Source of the DNA: Gottfriedia acidiceleris
Lineage (GTDB): Bacteria > Bacillota > Bacilli > Bacillales > Bacillaceae_G
Direction: 5' to 3'
DNA: 64,000 nucleotides
Assembly: GCF_023115465.1 (NCBI RefSeq)
Contig: NZ_CP096034.1
Span: 3,162,001 to 3,226,000, forward strand
Shown here: positions 30,176-41,039 of the stretch, one piece after another
Layout: each line of letters opens with the position of its first letter
How positions within the stretch are numbered: the stretch's first letter is position 1
The notes under the pieces: model-generated
What the model was told of the DNA's origin: nothing
Databases searched by the model: none
The model's input: only the letters and a program-made list of their open reading frames with translations
Translations under genes and position numbers: made by a program

Positions 30176-31150
30176 TTACATCCACACCTCAATATAGATT
30201 CCTAATAATGCAAAAAGTAATCCTACAAACCAAAATGTTACGACTACACGCCATTCTGACCATCCAGATAATTCATAATGATGGTGCAGAGGACTCATTT
30301 TAAATACCCTTTTACCAGTTGCTTTAAAAGATGCAACTTGAATCATTACTGATAATGTTTCAATAACAAAAATACCACCTATAATAACAAGTAAAATTTC
30401 TAAGTGTGTAATGATTGCAATTGCAGCAAGCGCCCCACCTAATGCTAAAGAGCCCGTATCTCCCATAAAGACCTTTGCAGGGTGTGCATTAAATACTAAG
30501 AAACCTAATACAGCACCTACAACTGCGATTGAAAATATTGCCACATCAAGCTGTTGTTGGTTATAAGCAAGTACGGCATATGCACCAAATGCGATTGCTG
30601 CTGTACCTGACACAAGGCCATCTAATCCATCTGTTAAATTTACAGCGTTTGAAGTACCAACTAGCATAAAGATAATTAATAATACATAAATAAAGCCTAA
30701 ATCAAATGAATAATGTGTCCCAGGTATCGAAATAGATGTAGAAATTCCCATTGCACGGATTGCAAAAAAGACAATGATTGACACAATAACTTGGCAAATG
30801 AATTTTTGTTTAGATGTTAGTCCTAGGTTTCTTTTTTTAACAACCTTAATATAGTCATCTAAAAATCCAATTACGCCAAAACAAATTGTGACAAATAATA
30901 ATACATATGTACGTGTTGATAAAACATCAAAATACATAGAAATTAAAAGCGCAGATAAACTTAAAGCAATTAATATGATAATCCCACCCATAGTTGGGGT
31001 TCCTGATTTCTTTTTATGAGATTGTGGACCTTCGTCTCGAATACTCTGTCCAAATTTAAGCTTTCTTAAGTACGGTATAAAAATAGGCGATAAAATGACT
31101 GCAATGATAAATGCTGAAATCATAGCAACTAAAATTGACGGTTCTAGCAT
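30176..31150 (-). CDS. mraY: Phospho-MurNAc-pentapeptide transferase (lipid I synthase)
   Basis: 324 aa, about ten membrane helices. Catalytic motifs [14 protein letters not shown] (about 98-111), NLTDGLDGL and the C-terminal [13 protein letters not shown] are intact. Transfers MurNAc-pentapeptide phosphate to undecaprenyl phosphate. ATG after AAAGGAGGGCG. Confidence 0.97.
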   Translation of the reverse strand: MLEPSILVAMISAFIIAVILSPIFIPYLRKLKFGQSIRDEGPQSHKKKSGTPTMGGIIILIALSLSALLISMYFDVLSTRTYVLLFVTICFGVIGFLDDYIKVVKKRNLGLTSKQKFICQVIVSIIVFFAIRAMGISTSISIPGTHYSFDLGFIYVLLIIFMLVGTSNAVNLTDGLDGLVSGTAAIAFGAYAVLAYNQQQLDVAIFSIAVVGAVLGFLVFNAHPAKVFMGDTGSLALGGALAAIAIITHLEILLVIIGGIFVIETLSVMIQVASFKATGKRVFKMSPLHHHYELSGWSEWRVVVTFWFVGLLFALLGIYIEVWM

Positions 31151-31241
31151 TATACGCCCTCCTTTCTAAGTTCTCTTCTTTGTTGTTTACTTAATAGTTT
31201 AATTCTTTTATAAAGAATTATGAAATCAATTTTTCACATTA

Positions 31242-31270
31242 CAAAGAAGAGGATACTATCCTCTTCTTTG
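31242..31270. repeat. Perfect 14-bp inverted repeat at the murE stop
   Basis: Arms 31242-31255 and 31257-31270 around one central base; the palindrome covers the murE stop codon. No T-run follows, so it is not a standard terminator. A cruciform, a transcript-stabilising hairpin or a processing site are all possible. Confidence 0.7.
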
Positions 31271-32722
31271 CAAAATAGCTTCTTTAGCTTCTTCAACATC
31301 ATCAAAATGTGAAACATTTGTTCCTACAATCTGATATGTCTCATGACCTTTACCTGCAATAACAATAATATCATGTTTTTTTGCATTTTGAATCGCAAAT
31401 GTTATAGCTTTTTTACGATCTTCTATTACCGTAATATTATTATGCTCTAATCCGCGTTTCATGTCTTCTAAAATTAAAGTTGGGTCTTCTGTTCTTGGAT
31501 TATCAGATGTAAAGATCGCTTTCGTTGAAAGATCCGCTGCTATCTTACCCATTAGTGGTCGTTTTGTTCGGTCACGATCTCCACCACAACCAACAACAGT
31601 AAAAATATCATTTTTTGCAAATTGCTTAACAGTATTTAATACATTTTCTAAACTATCTGGTGTATGTGCATAGTCTACAATAACTGTAAAATCTTGCCCA
31701 GCATTAACGGCTTGGAAACGTCCTGGTACTCCTTCAATTGTCGCTACTGCGTCTAGGATTGTCTCCATTTCGATATTTAATGCGATTCCTGCACCAATTG
31801 CTGCTAACACATTATATACATTAAATGTTCCAATAAGATTCATTTCTACAACATATTGTTTATTTAAAAAATGTAATGTGAATCTAGTACCAGCATTCGT
31901 TAATTCAATTTCATTAGCAAACAAATCAGCTTCTTTACTTAAACCATATGTTATTAGATTTGCTTGTGTAAACTTCATATATTCTTCTGAAGCAGAATCA
32001 TCATTATTAAGGATTGCAAATTTAGGTTTTTGCGTAGAGAAGCTATTACCTAATTGAGAGAATAATAAACCTTTAGCTTTTTTATATTCTTCCATCGTTC
32101 CATGATAATCTAAGTGATCTTGTGATAGATTTGTAAAAACAGCTATATCATATTCACAGCCATGAACACGCCCTAAATGTAATGCATGTGAAGAAACTTC
32201 CATCACTGCAGTATCCACATTTGCATCAACCATTTTTGCAAACATTGATTGTAAAGTTAAACTATCAGGAGTTGTATTTTTTGTTTCAAAAATTTCTTCT
32301 CCTATTTTCATACCAATTGTGCCAATGACACCCGTTTTTTTCTTATTGTGTTTAACAATCTCTTCAATAATATATGAAGTAGTGGTCTTACCATTCGTAC
32401 CAGTAATACCAACTAGATTAAGTTTTTGTGTTGGATTTTCATAAAAGGCATTACCAACAACAGCCATCGAACGATTTGTGTCTTTCACATAAGCTACTGG
32501 AACATTCGATTCAATTGATTTTTGGGCAAGTATCGCTACTGCGCCTTTTTCAATCGCTTGATTTACGTATTTGTGGCCATCAACTGTATACCCTTCAATA
32601 CAGATGAATAAATAACCTGGTTTTACATTTCTTGAATCCATTTCAACCCCAGTGATTTCCGGATTTTCAGATGGAAGATTCACTAAAGGCTTTAATCTTG
32701 ATAGTAAAGTATGAAGTTTCAT
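31256..32722 (-). CDS. murE: UDP-MurNAc-tripeptide synthetase (meso-DAP adding)
   Basis: 488 aa. [17 protein letters not shown]-loop (about 106-121), [15 protein letters not shown], and SDNPRTEDP, whose DNPR signature marks meso-diaminopimelate as the added residue rather than lysine. This fits a Bacillus A1-gamma wall. The ATG at 32720-32722 (MKLHTLLS) follows AAAGGAATTACT; a start seven codons upstream is disfavoured. Confidence 0.97.
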   Translation of the reverse strand: MKLHTLLSRLKPLVNLPSENPEITGVEMDSRNVKPGYLFICIEGYTVDGHKYVNQAIEKGAVAILAQKSIESNVPVAYVKDTNRSMAVVGNAFYENPTQKLNLVGITGTNGKTTTSYIIEEIVKHNKKKTGVIGTIGMKIGEEIFETKNTTPDSLTLQSMFAKMVDANVDTAVMEVSSHALHLGRVHGCEYDIAVFTNLSQDHLDYHGTMEEYKKAKGLLFSQLGNSFSTQKPKFAILNNDDSASEEYMKFTQANLITYGLSKEADLFANEIELTNAGTRFTLHFLNKQYVVEMNLIGTFNVYNVLAAIGAGIALNIEMETILDAVATIEGVPGRFQAVNAGQDFTVIVDYAHTPDSLENVLNTVKQFAKNDIFTVVGCGGDRDRTKRPLMGKIAADLSTKAIFTSDNPRTEDPTLILEDMKRGLEHNNITVIEDRKKAITFAIQNAKKHDIIVIAGKGHETYQIVGTNVSHFDDVEEAKEAILQRRG

Positions 32723-32747
32723 AGTAATTCCTTTCGTATTCACTAAA

Positions 32748-34700
32748 TCATTTTTTATCTTTAGTTTTCGATTTAGTTTCTTCTTTCGTTCCTAAATAAA
32801 TTCTAATTTTAGAACCTTCTTTTAGTTTAACACCTGCTTTTGGTGCTTGGTCAACGACAATATTTCCACTGCCACTATATTCAATAGTAAAAGTATCTAG
32901 CAAAGGTTGCAAATCTTTTTTCTCCAAACCTATTAAATTTGGCACTTGATATGTTGGTATATCACCGTATACGAATTTTTTGGGAATTTGATTTTTTCTA
33001 GGTGGTACGCCTAAAACTTGCATACTATCACGAATAATATTCCCTACTATCGGAGCAGCTACAACTCCCCCAAATTGAACAGTGCCTTTTGGATTATCAA
33101 CTGCAATATAAACGACAATTTGAGGATCGTCAGCTGGTGCAAAGCCTACAAACGAAACGATAAAGCTACTATCATCGTATCGTCCATCCTTTACTTTTTG
33201 CGCGGTACCAGTTTTACCGCCAACACGATACCCTTCCACGAATGCACCTTTACCAGTACCTTGTGCAACAACACTTTCTAGAGCTAAACGTACCTTTTTA
33301 GATGTATTAGGAGAAATAACTCGTCTTTTTGCAATTGGTGTTTTTCGACTTACTACTTCGTTTGTAACAGGATCTACAAATTCTTTAGCTATATACGGTT
33401 GGTAAAGAATTCCTCCATTAATAGCAGCTGATACTGCTGCAACTTGCTGAATTGGTGTAACTGATACACCTTGACCAAAAGCAGTTGTTGCTGCTTCAAC
33501 TGGACCTACTCTATCCATGCTGAATAAAATTCCTGATCCTTCACCTTGTAAATCAATTCCAGTTTTTTTGCCGAATCCAAAGTTACGAATATAGTTAAAT
33601 AAACGATCTTCTCCTAGTCGGTTACCTAATTCTACAAATCCTGGGTTACAAGAATTTTGAACTACTTCTAAGAATGTCTGAGAGCCATGTCCACCTCTTT
33701 TATGACAACGCAACCGAGCCCCAGCTACTTCAGCAGCCCCATCATCATAAAAATGTTCTTTATTCAAATCTACTAATCCCTCATTTAATGCAGCTGCTAG
33801 TGTAATAATCTTAAACGTTGAACCTGGCTCATAATTTGACCAAACAGGTAAATTTCGATTATATACTTCAGGCGAAACATTTTTAAAATTAGTCGGATCG
33901 AAGCTTGGACGACTGCTCATTGCAAGTATTTCTCCCGTATTTGGATTCATCGCTATTCCAATCATTGAATCAGGATTATATTGCGCAGTCGCATTATTCA
34001 TTTCTCGTTCAAGAATTGTTTGTATTCGCGAATCTACAGTTAATTTTAAGTTTAAACCATTAATTGGCGGAATATAGTCGTCTGCAATATTGGGCATTCT
34101 TTGACCCTTAGCGTCAGAATAAAATTGTACACTACCTTTTTCACCACTTAATTGCTTATCATAGTAAAGTTCTAATCCGTTTAAGCCCTGATTATCGATT
34201 CCAGCAAAACCTAAAACATGAGAAAGATAGTTACCAAATGGATAATATCTTTTAGAATCCTCTGCTATGTATACACCAGCTATGTTAAGATCTCGGATTT
34301 GTTTAGCTTTCTCATTTGTAATTTTTATACCTTCTGTTCGAATGTGTTCCATACTTGATCTTTTCGTTAAAATTTTATAAAGTTTTACTTCGGAGATTTT
34401 TAAAATTGGGGCAAGTTTTTCAGTTGCTTCCTTAGGATCTTTAATTTGCCTAGGAACGACTAATACAGATGGAGCACTTTTATTAGTAGCAAGAGCAACA
34501 CCATTACGATCTAAAATTTCACCACGCTTTGGTTCAAATGGAATATCTCGACTCCACGAATTTTTCGCTCGCTCAGTTAAAAGATCACCCATAGCAAATT
34601 GTACATAACCAAGCCTCGTTGCAATAATAGAAAAAATTAATAAACCACCAATGAATACAAAAAATAATCGTTTTCGAACTGTTACATTAGATACTCGCAT
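32748..34700 (-). CDS. spoVD: SpoVD, class B penicillin-binding protein of spore cortex
   Basis: 650 aa. Membrane anchor (about 12-32), PBP dimer domain, transpeptidase domain with STFK (Ser near 294), SCN and KTGTAQ motifs, and one C-terminal PASTA domain ([16 protein letters not shown]). Single PASTA and location next to murE match SpoVD. The ATG at 34698-34700 has GAGGAG 11 bases upstream; a GTG four codons earlier directly abuts that site and is rejected. Partner of SpoVE. Confidence 0.95.
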   Translation of the reverse strand: MRVSNVTVRKRLFFVFIGGLLIFSIIATRLGYVQFAMGDLLTERAKNSWSRDIPFEPKRGEILDRNGVALATNKSAPSVLVVPRQIKDPKEATEKLAPILKISEVKLYKILTKRSSMEHIRTEGIKITNEKAKQIRDLNIAGVYIAEDSKRYYPFGNYLSHVLGFAGIDNQGLNGLELYYDKQLSGEKGSVQFYSDAKGQRMPNIADDYIPPINGLNLKLTVDSRIQTILEREMNNATAQYNPDSMIGIAMNPNTGEILAMSSRPSFDPTNFKNVSPEVYNRNLPVWSNYEPGSTFKIITLAAALNEGLVDLNKEHFYDDGAAEVAGARLRCHKRGGHGSQTFLEVVQNSCNPGFVELGNRLGEDRLFNYIRNFGFGKKTGIDLQGEGSGILFSMDRVGPVEAATTAFGQGVSVTPIQQVAAVSAAINGGILYQPYIAKEFVDPVTNEVVSRKTPIAKRRVISPNTSKKVRLALESVVAQGTGKGAFVEGYRVGGKTGTAQKVKDGRYDDSSFIVSFVGFAPADDPQIVVYIAVDNPKGTVQFGGVVAAPIVGNIIRDSMQVLGVPPRKNQIPKKFVYGDIPTYQVPNLIGLEKKDLQPLLDTFTIEYSGSGNIVVDQAPKAGVKLKEGSKIRIYLGTKEETKSKTKDKK

Positions 34701-34763
34701 CGAAACGAACACTCCTCTACATTATGTTCGTTTCAATATATGCTTGTACCAAATACAATAGAC

Positions 34764-34797
34764 CTTCTAGCTTTTTATTGTCCTAGAATGGTCTATT
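34764..34797. repeat. Inverted repeat between pbpB and spoVD
   Basis: Arms AATAGACC-TTCTAG and CTAGAA-TGGTCTATT form a 14-15 bp hairpin. A T-rich tail exists only on the plus strand, so termination of the minus-strand pbpB transcript here would be weak. Confidence 0.55.
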
Positions 34798-34833
34798 GTC
34801 ATTTTTATTTAATTAAAACTTATTTCAACCAAT

Positions 34834-37026
34834 TTACTCTTGTACATCTACTTTTACATCTTTTTCTTCGTCTGTCGATCCGTTAGGTTTATTTAAATCA
34901 ATTGTTAAATAGTCACGATCCCGTAGCTCTGAACCTTCTTTAATACTCTGGCTTGTAACAAATCCAGATCCCTTTGTTGATATATTTAGCTTGAATAATT
35001 TACCTAAACGGTTAACATCCGATTTTGACCAACCTATAATAGATGGCATGGTATTTGTCCCATTTGTCTTAAGATAAATAGTAGTACCTCTGACAACTTG
35101 AGTTTTTGACTTAATTGATTGACCAGTAACTTCTAACCCATTTCCTAATAATACAGGTTTCAATCCCTCAGATATAGCTAAAGATTTTGCTTCATCTAAA
35201 GTTAGACCTTTCAAATTAGGAATCTCTATACTTTCTTTATCAATTAATTTGTCTACTTTGGCATTTTCAACAGGCTCAACCTTCATATACTCTAATGCGC
35301 CCTTAGTCACTGTTCTAAATATTTCAGAAACACCATCTGAACCAATCTCAGTCGCTTCAAGTTTTGGACGAAGCATCGCTACATAAACGACTAATTTTGG
35401 ATTATCTGCAGGTGCCATCCCGATAAATGAAAATAAGTTTTGACCACGTCCTTTAAGATATTTCCCGTGATCGTCAACAACTTGGGCAGTACCAGTTTTA
35501 CCAGCGACACTATAACCTTCAATCGCATAGTTATGCCCAGTACCATGTGGCGCTGTAATAACTGTTTCTAATAACGCTCTCTCTCTTTTTGCTGTTTCTT
35601 CTGAAATTGGATTACCAACAACCTGAGATTTATAGTCTTTAATAACTTTATTCGTATCATGATCGACAATTTTATCTACAATATACGGCTTCATCATTTT
35701 TCCATTGTTAGCGATAGCACTTGCAGCTTGGATAATTTGAATTCCAGTTACTGTAGATCCTTGTCCAAAAGCAGTTGTAGTTTTTTCAAGTGGATAATTA
35801 AATACTAATTTACCACTTGATTCACCTGGAAGATTAATATTCGTTTTTTGTGTAAACCCAAAGTTTTTATAGTATTGTAAAAATCGATCTGCACCTAATT
35901 TTTCATTAAGAAGAATCGAAATACCTACGTTTGAAGACCTTTGAATCCCTTCGTCAAAAGTAATAGAACCCCATCCATTACGATTTACGTCATGGACAGT
36001 TCCTCCACCTGGTACTTTATATCGACCTGATTGGAAATATTCATTTCCATTATAAACGCCTTCATTCATTGCAGCTCCTAAAGTGAATATTTTCATCGTA
36101 GAACCTGCTTCAATTGCATATGAAATCGGGTCATTTGTATAGTTTGTAATGTCATGAATATTCGGATTGAAGCTAGGACGGTTACTCATTGCAACAATTT
36201 TACCGGTTTTCGGATCAGAAACGATTGCCATAATCTTTTCTGGCTCATATTTTTTTTCAACGCTAGTCATTGCGTCTTCTAGTAAACTTTGAATCTTTGT
36301 ATCTATTGTTAAATACACATCATCACCATTATGTGGAGGAGTAACCTTCTCATTTTCATATGGTAGTATATTTCCTTTTCGATCACGTAAAAAGCTTCTT
36401 TTTCCATCTTTTTCAGTTAACTCATTATTCAATGATTTTTCTAATCCCATTTCGCCAATTAGGTCACCATTATCATTGACATTCGTATAGCCTAACGTAT
36501 GAGAAGCAAATACACCATTTGGATAATATCGCTGCTGTGATGGAGTAAAAACAATACCAGGTAGCTTTAATTTCTCAATTTGTTCTTTTGTGCTTTGAGA
36601 AATATTTCTTCCACCTGGTCCTAATTCAACTTGATATTTTGGTTTACCCAATTTCGCTAAAAGTTCCGATTCATCGATACCTAAAATTGATGATAATTCT
36701 CTAGCTGTTTTTTCTTTGTCTACTACATGCCTTTTCACTTTCGAGTTTTTAGAGGCTCTTGGATCTAGAACTGCCGACACTGTGTATGCTGTCACCTCTT
36801 CCGCAAGTGGAACTCCATGTGAATCATAGATTGTTCCTCTTTTTGCTGGAATTTTCTGTGATGTATTGTAATTTTCATCCGCATAAACTTTTAAATTTTT
36901 ACCTTCAACTGTGTCTGATAATTGTATATAGCCAAGTCTAGCTACAAGTGATATAAAAAGGAGTAAAGTACCTAGAAAAAACCAACGAATACCATAATTT
37001 GTGTATTTATTCTTTTTCTTACTCAT
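34834..37026 (-). CDS. pbpB: Penicillin-binding protein 2B (FtsI homologue)
   Basis: 730 aa. Short cytoplasmic tail, membrane helix (about 13-33), dimerisation domain, transpeptidase domain with STMK (Ser309), SSN and KTGTAQ, and two C-terminal PASTA domains. Septal transpeptidase acting with FtsW, DivIB, DivIC and FtsL. Start after GGAGATTGTGAT. Two PASTA domains separate it from SpoVD next door; the pair is an old duplication. Confidence 0.96.
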   Translation of the reverse strand: MSKKKNKYTNYGIRWFFLGTLLLFISLVARLGYIQLSDTVEGKNLKVYADENYNTSQKIPAKRGTIYDSHGVPLAEEVTAYTVSAVLDPRASKNSKVKRHVVDKEKTARELSSILGIDESELLAKLGKPKYQVELGPGGRNISQSTKEQIEKLKLPGIVFTPSQQRYYPNGVFASHTLGYTNVNDNGDLIGEMGLEKSLNNELTEKDGKRSFLRDRKGNILPYENEKVTPPHNGDDVYLTIDTKIQSLLEDAMTSVEKKYEPEKIMAIVSDPKTGKIVAMSNRPSFNPNIHDITNYTNDPISYAIEAGSTMKIFTLGAAMNEGVYNGNEYFQSGRYKVPGGGTVHDVNRNGWGSITFDEGIQRSSNVGISILLNEKLGADRFLQYYKNFGFTQKTNINLPGESSGKLVFNYPLEKTTTAFGQGSTVTGIQIIQAASAIANNGKMMKPYIVDKIVDHDTNKVIKDYKSQVVGNPISEETAKRERALLETVITAPHGTGHNYAIEGYSVAGKTGTAQVVDDHGKYLKGRGQNLFSFIGMAPADNPKLVVYVAMLRPKLEATEIGSDGVSEIFRTVTKGALEYMKVEPVENAKVDKLIDKESIEIPNLKGLTLDEAKSLAISEGLKPVLLGNGLEVTGQSIKSKTQVVRGTTIYLKTNGTNTMPSIIGWSKSDVNRLGKLFKLNISTKGSGFVTSQSIKEGSELRDRDYLTIDLNKPNGSTDEEKDVKVDVQE

Positions 37027-37037
37027 ATCACAATCTC

Positions 37038-37403
37038 CTACTTGCTAGTGTCGGTAAACTTTACATTATTACTATCAATATTTAACCCTAATTCTTTTGC
37101 TTTTTGCCATATGCGCTCATATGTGCTTAATTCATCAATCTTCATTTTAAGCTCAGAGTTACGCTGTTTTCCATTCGCTATTTCATTTTTCACATTTTGA
37201 ATTTTTAAATTTGTATCATAAATTTCAGCTTGAGTTTTAATGATTTTTGTACCCATAAAGAAGCATGCAAAAATAAATACTAAATAAAGTATTTTCTCAA
37301 AAGGTGTAATTTTTGATACTTTCTTTTGTTTTTTCTTGTTAGAAGGTCTTTGTTGTAAATCAGTAACTTGTTTTTGTTGAAGCTTTCTAGCCAAATTACT
37401 CAT
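37038..37403 (-). CDS. ftsL: Cell-division protein FtsL
   Basis: 121 aa bitopic protein: basic, Gln/Lys-rich cytoplasmic segment (1-33), one membrane helix (about 36-55) and an extracytoplasmic coiled coil (56-105). Low similarity is normal for FtsL; the location between rsmH and pbpB is diagnostic. ATG after AAGGAGGGAAAATA. Confidence 0.93.
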   Translation of the reverse strand: MSNLARKLQQKQVTDLQQRPSNKKKQKKVSKITPFEKILYLVFIFACFFMGTKIIKTQAEIYDTNLKIQNVKNEIANGKQRNSELKMKIDELSTYERIWQKAKELGLNIDSNNVKFTDTSK

Positions 37404-37415
37404 TATTTTCCCTCC

Positions 37416-38348
37416 TTATAATTTTTCTGCAACCCTTAACTTTGCAGATCTTGCTCGCTTATTAAATTCCACTTCTTCATCTGTTGGTAAAAGTGGCTTT
37501 CTTGTTACTAATTTTAACTTCGGCTTAAACTCATCTGGAATAATTGGTAAACCTGGTGGTAACGGCGGAAGTGAACTAGCTTCTTTAAAAATCGTTTTAC
37601 AAATGCGATCCTCTAATGAATGGAATGTTATAACACTGATTCTTCCTTTTGGTTTTATTAAGGTAATTGCATCCTTTAGAGCTTCTTCAAATACACCTAG
37701 TTCATCATTTACAGCTATACGAATTGCTTGAAAAATTCTTTTAGCAGGATGTCCACCTGTTCTTCTTGCAGGTGCAGGTATTGCGTCTTTAATGATTTCG
37801 ACTAACTCAAAAGTTGTTTCAATCGGTTTCTTAGCTCTTAATTCTTCGATCCTTCTTGCAACTTGTTTCGAAAATTTCTCTTCTCCATATCGGAAAAATA
37901 TTTTCACAAGCTGCTCATAAGGCCAATCATTTACAACTTCATATGCTGATAATGTTTGTTCTTGATTCATACGCATATCAAGTGGTGCGTCTTGATGAAA
38001 ACTAAATCCACGTTCAGCAACGTCTAATTGCGGCGAAGAAACACCTAAGTCAAATAAGATTCCATCTACTTCATAAATGCCTAAATTATGAAGTTCTTCT
38101 TTTATATGTTTAAAATTACTTTTTACGATTGTTAATTGATTTTCATATTTATTCAATCGCTCTTTTGCATGTCTAATTGCTGTTTCATCTTGGTCAAAAG
38201 CGATTAATCTACCCTTTGATGAAAGTTGAGATAGTAAGTATTCACTATGACCTCCACCGCCAAGTGTACAATCTACATAAATGCCATCTTCATTTATATC
38301 TAAAGAATCCACAGTTTCTTTTAATAAAACCGTAATATGTTCAAACAT
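37416..38348 (-). CDS. rsmH: 16S rRNA m4C1402 methyltransferase
   Basis: 310 aa (mraW). SAM motif [17 protein letters not shown] (23-39), then [14 protein letters not shown] and [19 protein letters not shown]; family signature TFHSLEDR is present. N4-methylates C1402 of 16S rRNA. Ribosome site is weak (GTGAAAG). Lies just after mraZ. Confidence 0.97.
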   Translation of the reverse strand: MFEHITVLLKETVDSLDINEDGIYVDCTLGGGGHSEYLLSQLSSKGRLIAFDQDETAIRHAKERLNKYENQLTIVKSNFKHIKEELHNLGIYEVDGILFDLGVSSPQLDVAERGFSFHQDAPLDMRMNQEQTLSAYEVVNDWPYEQLVKIFFRYGEEKFSKQVARRIEELRAKKPIETTFELVEIIKDAIPAPARRTGGHPAKRIFQAIRIAVNDELGVFEEALKDAITLIKPKGRISVITFHSLEDRICKTIFKEASSLPPLPPGLPIIPDEFKPKLKLVTRKPLLPTDEEVEFNKRARSAKLRVAEKL

Positions 38349-38379
38349 GATGCTTTCACTACTTTCAATTTGTTAATTT

Positions 38380-38811
38380 TTATAAGTCAAATCCGATTAA
38401 GTTTTCTGCCAACTCACCAAATGACTCTTCTGATTCATTCATATATGTATTCCAAGTTGATAAATCCCAAATCTCAATACGATTTGTAACACCAACTACT
38501 ACACATTCTTTTTCTAATTTTGCATAACTGCGTAAATTAGGTGTTATATTAATTCTCCCCATCTTATCCATCTCACATTCCATAGCCCCTGAGAAGAAAA
38601 AACGGGTAAATGCTCTCGCATCTTTTTTTGTTAGTGGTAGTGTGCGCAGTTTATCTTCAATTACACTCCATTCGGCTAATGAATAGCCAAATAAGCATTG
38701 ATCCAAACCTCTTGTAACAATGAAGTTTTCACCAAGCTTGTCTCGAAATTTTGAAGGTATAATAAGACGTCCTTTTACATCGATATTATGTTGATATTCA
38801 CCGATAAACAT
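38380..38811 (-). CDS. mraZ: Transcriptional regulator MraZ
   Basis: 143 aa, two tandem AbrB-like MraZ repeats each with a GRL-type motif ([17 protein letters not shown] and [14 protein letters not shown]). Binds repeats in the dcw promoter and tunes the cluster. ATG after a GGGGGAATAGG ribosome site, itself part of a binding repeat. Confidence 0.96.
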   Translation of the reverse strand: MFIGEYQHNIDVKGRLIIPSKFRDKLGENFIVTRGLDQCLFGYSLAEWSVIEDKLRTLPLTKKDARAFTRFFFSGAMECEMDKMGRINITPNLRSYAKLEKECVVVGVTNRIEIWDLSTWNTYMNESEESFGELAENLIGFDL

Positions 38812-38814
38812 CCT

Positions 38815-38857
38815 ATTCCCCCACTTTCTAACACAAACTTACCACATTCCCCCACTT
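38815..38857 (-). promoter_or_regulatory. Direct repeats, probable MraZ boxes
   Basis: Minus strand has AAGTGGGGGAAT twice (38846-38857 and 38815-38826), 31 bases apart start to start, with further GTGG/TAAG pieces between. MraZ proteins bind repeated TGGG-type boxes before their own gene, so autoregulation is inferred. The nearer box includes the mraZ ribosome site. Confidence 0.65.
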
Positions 38858-38884
38858 CTTACCACCTTTTCTAAAAAATTCTTT

Positions 38885-38923
38885 AAAAAAACAAAAAATC
38901 CTGCTAACAGTGCAGCAGGATTT
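38885..38923 (-). terminator. Terminator of bshC
   Basis: Stem AAATCCTGCT/AGCAGGATTT (38896-38905 with 38914-38923), 8-base loop, long T-run on the minus strand. Separates bshC from the dcw cluster. Confidence 0.88.
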
Positions 38924-38985
38924 CATTTTTATTATAAAATTCAGCTTATTTCAAAGGATTGTTTCAACTTATTCAAATTAAATGC

Positions 38986-40614
38986 TTAAATTTTTACAAT
39001 TTGATGAGCATAATCCCATGATAGTTCTAAATCACAAAGCTCATGAACAAAATCAAAACCATATTTATTAATATAGTAGAGAATGTTTAGTGTTCTCTCT
39101 TGTGGTTTCCCATTTGGAGTAATTGAACATATGATTCGATTCCACTTTTCGATTTGCTCTTCATTTTGCTTTAAAATTGTTTCTTCTATTTTTCGTTCTA
39201 AAAGTAGAATTTGTTCTTCTATCTTTAAATAATTCTTTACAGAAAAATCTTTTAGGTTAGGTGTTACTTTATTCGTTACATCTTGAAGAGGTTTATGCAA
39301 TTCTTCTAAAGATTTTTTAGCATGTCTAAACACTTCTTTATAGTCTAGTTTTACTTGATCTTTAATCCATTCGACTTTCTTCTCTTCTAATGATGTTTTC
39401 AACACATCATTAATATCTAATGAAAAATCTTCTAATGCTGATACAATATTTCTTTCAAAAATAGTAAACATATGTCTTAAAAATACAGGTGGCATTTGAA
39501 GGTTAAATAGATTAAAAATATCCTTTAACTCAGCCCAATAAGCAATTTCACCAGGGCCACCGACAAATGCTAATGTAGGAAATAAATACTCCTGCATAAT
39601 TGGTCTAGTAACGACATTATTACTTAATGAGGCTGGCTGTTCATTTGCGATTTTGATCAACTCAAGTTTTGAGAATTGATAATTCTTATTTTTTGTTTGA
39701 AAAACATCTTCATTTTCAGATACTTCAAGTAACTGTCTACCTTCATTACTATGGTAAAAAAGATGAATGCTCTGTTCAGAAATTTGAAGTGTTTCGTGAT
39801 ACCCAGATTTTATTAATCTGCTTTTCGTATCCTTTAAAACCCCTCTTACGTTCTCTTGATTTTGAATCATTTGATTAAATAAAGATGATTCCAACTCACG
39901 GACATTCGGATCGTCAGCATCAATTAAGACAAGTCCCTCTTTTTTGAACAATTTAAAAATAATTTTCGCAAAAAAATCTACATAAGTAGTAGATTGTTCA
40001 ATCATCGAATATAGTTCATCAAGTAAATCATTTGAATAATTCGTTTCATCAAATGTTTTAACAATCTTATCAATCCACTTTTTCATTTCCTGTTGATCTA
40101 ATTCTGTTCTAGAAGCAGCATGGGAATAAGTCGTTTTTTGATAAAAGGTTTGTTTTTTTACTGCATTGTTCTCAATTGTATGAATATGGTTAATTTCATC
40201 TATATCATGGTCTTCACCAGCAATCCAAAATACTGGGACGACTGTTAGCCCATGTTCCTTTTCATATTTCTTAGCCAATTGAATAATTGAAATAATTTTA
40301 TGTATAGAATACAATGGGCCAGTTAATAAGCCTGCTTGTTGTCCACCAATTACAACAAATGAATCTTTATTAAGTAATTTTTTCACATTTTCTAACGATT
40401 CATTACTCGCATGATGCTTATGATGAAACTTCTCTAGTGCATTAACTAATCCTGTGCGATTATAAGAACGCTCCATTACATGTTTAATTCTATATTCCAT
40501 ATCTTCCTTTACTAATGGATTTTCACCAAAGAAAGAAGAAATTACTTCATTTCCATTTACAAAATCATTTAGCAATTTATTTTGCCCGTCTAAATGGACT
40601 TTACTAATTTGCAT
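38986..40614 (-). CDS. bshC: Bacillithiol biosynthesis cysteine-adding enzyme
   Basis: 542 aa, full length (YllA family). Adds cysteine to GlcN-malate in the last step of bacillithiol synthesis. Family segments seen: VVIGGQQAGLLTGPLYSIHK, VPVFWIAGEDHDIDEINH, and FPTLAFVGGPGEIAYWAEL. A C-terminal coiled coil (about 430-490) follows. ATG after GAGAGGAAGTTCGTA. Position next to mraZ as in B. subtilis. Confidence 0.95.
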   Translation of the reverse strand: MQISKVHLDGQNKLLNDFVNGNEVISSFFGENPLVKEDMEYRIKHVMERSYNRTGLVNALEKFHHKHHASNESLENVKKLLNKDSFVVIGGQQAGLLTGPLYSIHKIISIIQLAKKYEKEHGLTVVPVFWIAGEDHDIDEINHIHTIENNAVKKQTFYQKTTYSHAASRTELDQQEMKKWIDKIVKTFDETNYSNDLLDELYSMIEQSTTYVDFFAKIIFKLFKKEGLVLIDADDPNVRELESSLFNQMIQNQENVRGVLKDTKSRLIKSGYHETLQISEQSIHLFYHSNEGRQLLEVSENEDVFQTKNKNYQFSKLELIKIANEQPASLSNNVVTRPIMQEYLFPTLAFVGGPGEIAYWAELKDIFNLFNLQMPPVFLRHMFTIFERNIVSALEDFSLDINDVLKTSLEEKKVEWIKDQVKLDYKEVFRHAKKSLEELHKPLQDVTNKVTPNLKDFSVKNYLKIEEQILLLERKIEETILKQNEEQIEKWNRIICSITPNGKPQERTLNILYYINKYGFDFVHELCDLELSWDYAHQIVKI

Positions 40615-40640
40615 TACGAACTTCCTCTCTCGCTCTTCAG

Positions 40641-41033
40641 TTAAGCATTATATTCAGTTATTTTTAAAACTAAACCAGCCACTACGGTAATACAGTGAAG
40701 AATAATAAACAGAATACATGACATTCTCCAAAAACCTTTTAGTAGCTTAGTAAACCGAATATCTCTTTTTGCTTTCCATTGAAGAATAATACTAATAAAT
40801 AAGATAACCAATAATAAATTAATTAATATCCAACCTGTTGCAGTCGGAAAAATCATATTTAAAACAAAATAAAATGAACTAATATATAGAATTGTAGATA
40901 AATCTAACGTAAAAAGCAAAAGTTTACGCTTGTTATTTTTAAAAAATAATTTCAAAAACATATAGATGAAAATTGTTGAAAAAATCGGAAATTCAATTAA
41001 TAGTGAAATAAAGAAAATGAAAAATTTTTCCAA
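40641..41033 (-). CDS. DUF3397-type membrane protein
   Basis: 130 aa with four hydrophobic helices and no other motif. Small membrane proteins of the DUF3397 family sit at this spot between ylbQ and bshC in Bacillus; function unknown. Start TTG 41031-41033 with AAGGGGG located in the end of the upstream gene, so coupled. The family name rests on length, topology and position. Confidence 0.7.
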   Translation of the reverse strand: MEKFFIFFISLLIEFPIFSTIFIYMFLKLFFKNNKRKLLLFTLDLSTILYISSFYFVLNMIFPTATGWILINLLLVILFISIILQWKAKRDIRFTKLLKGFWRMSCILFIILHCITVVAGLVLKITEYNA

Positions 41034-41039
41034 AAAGAA

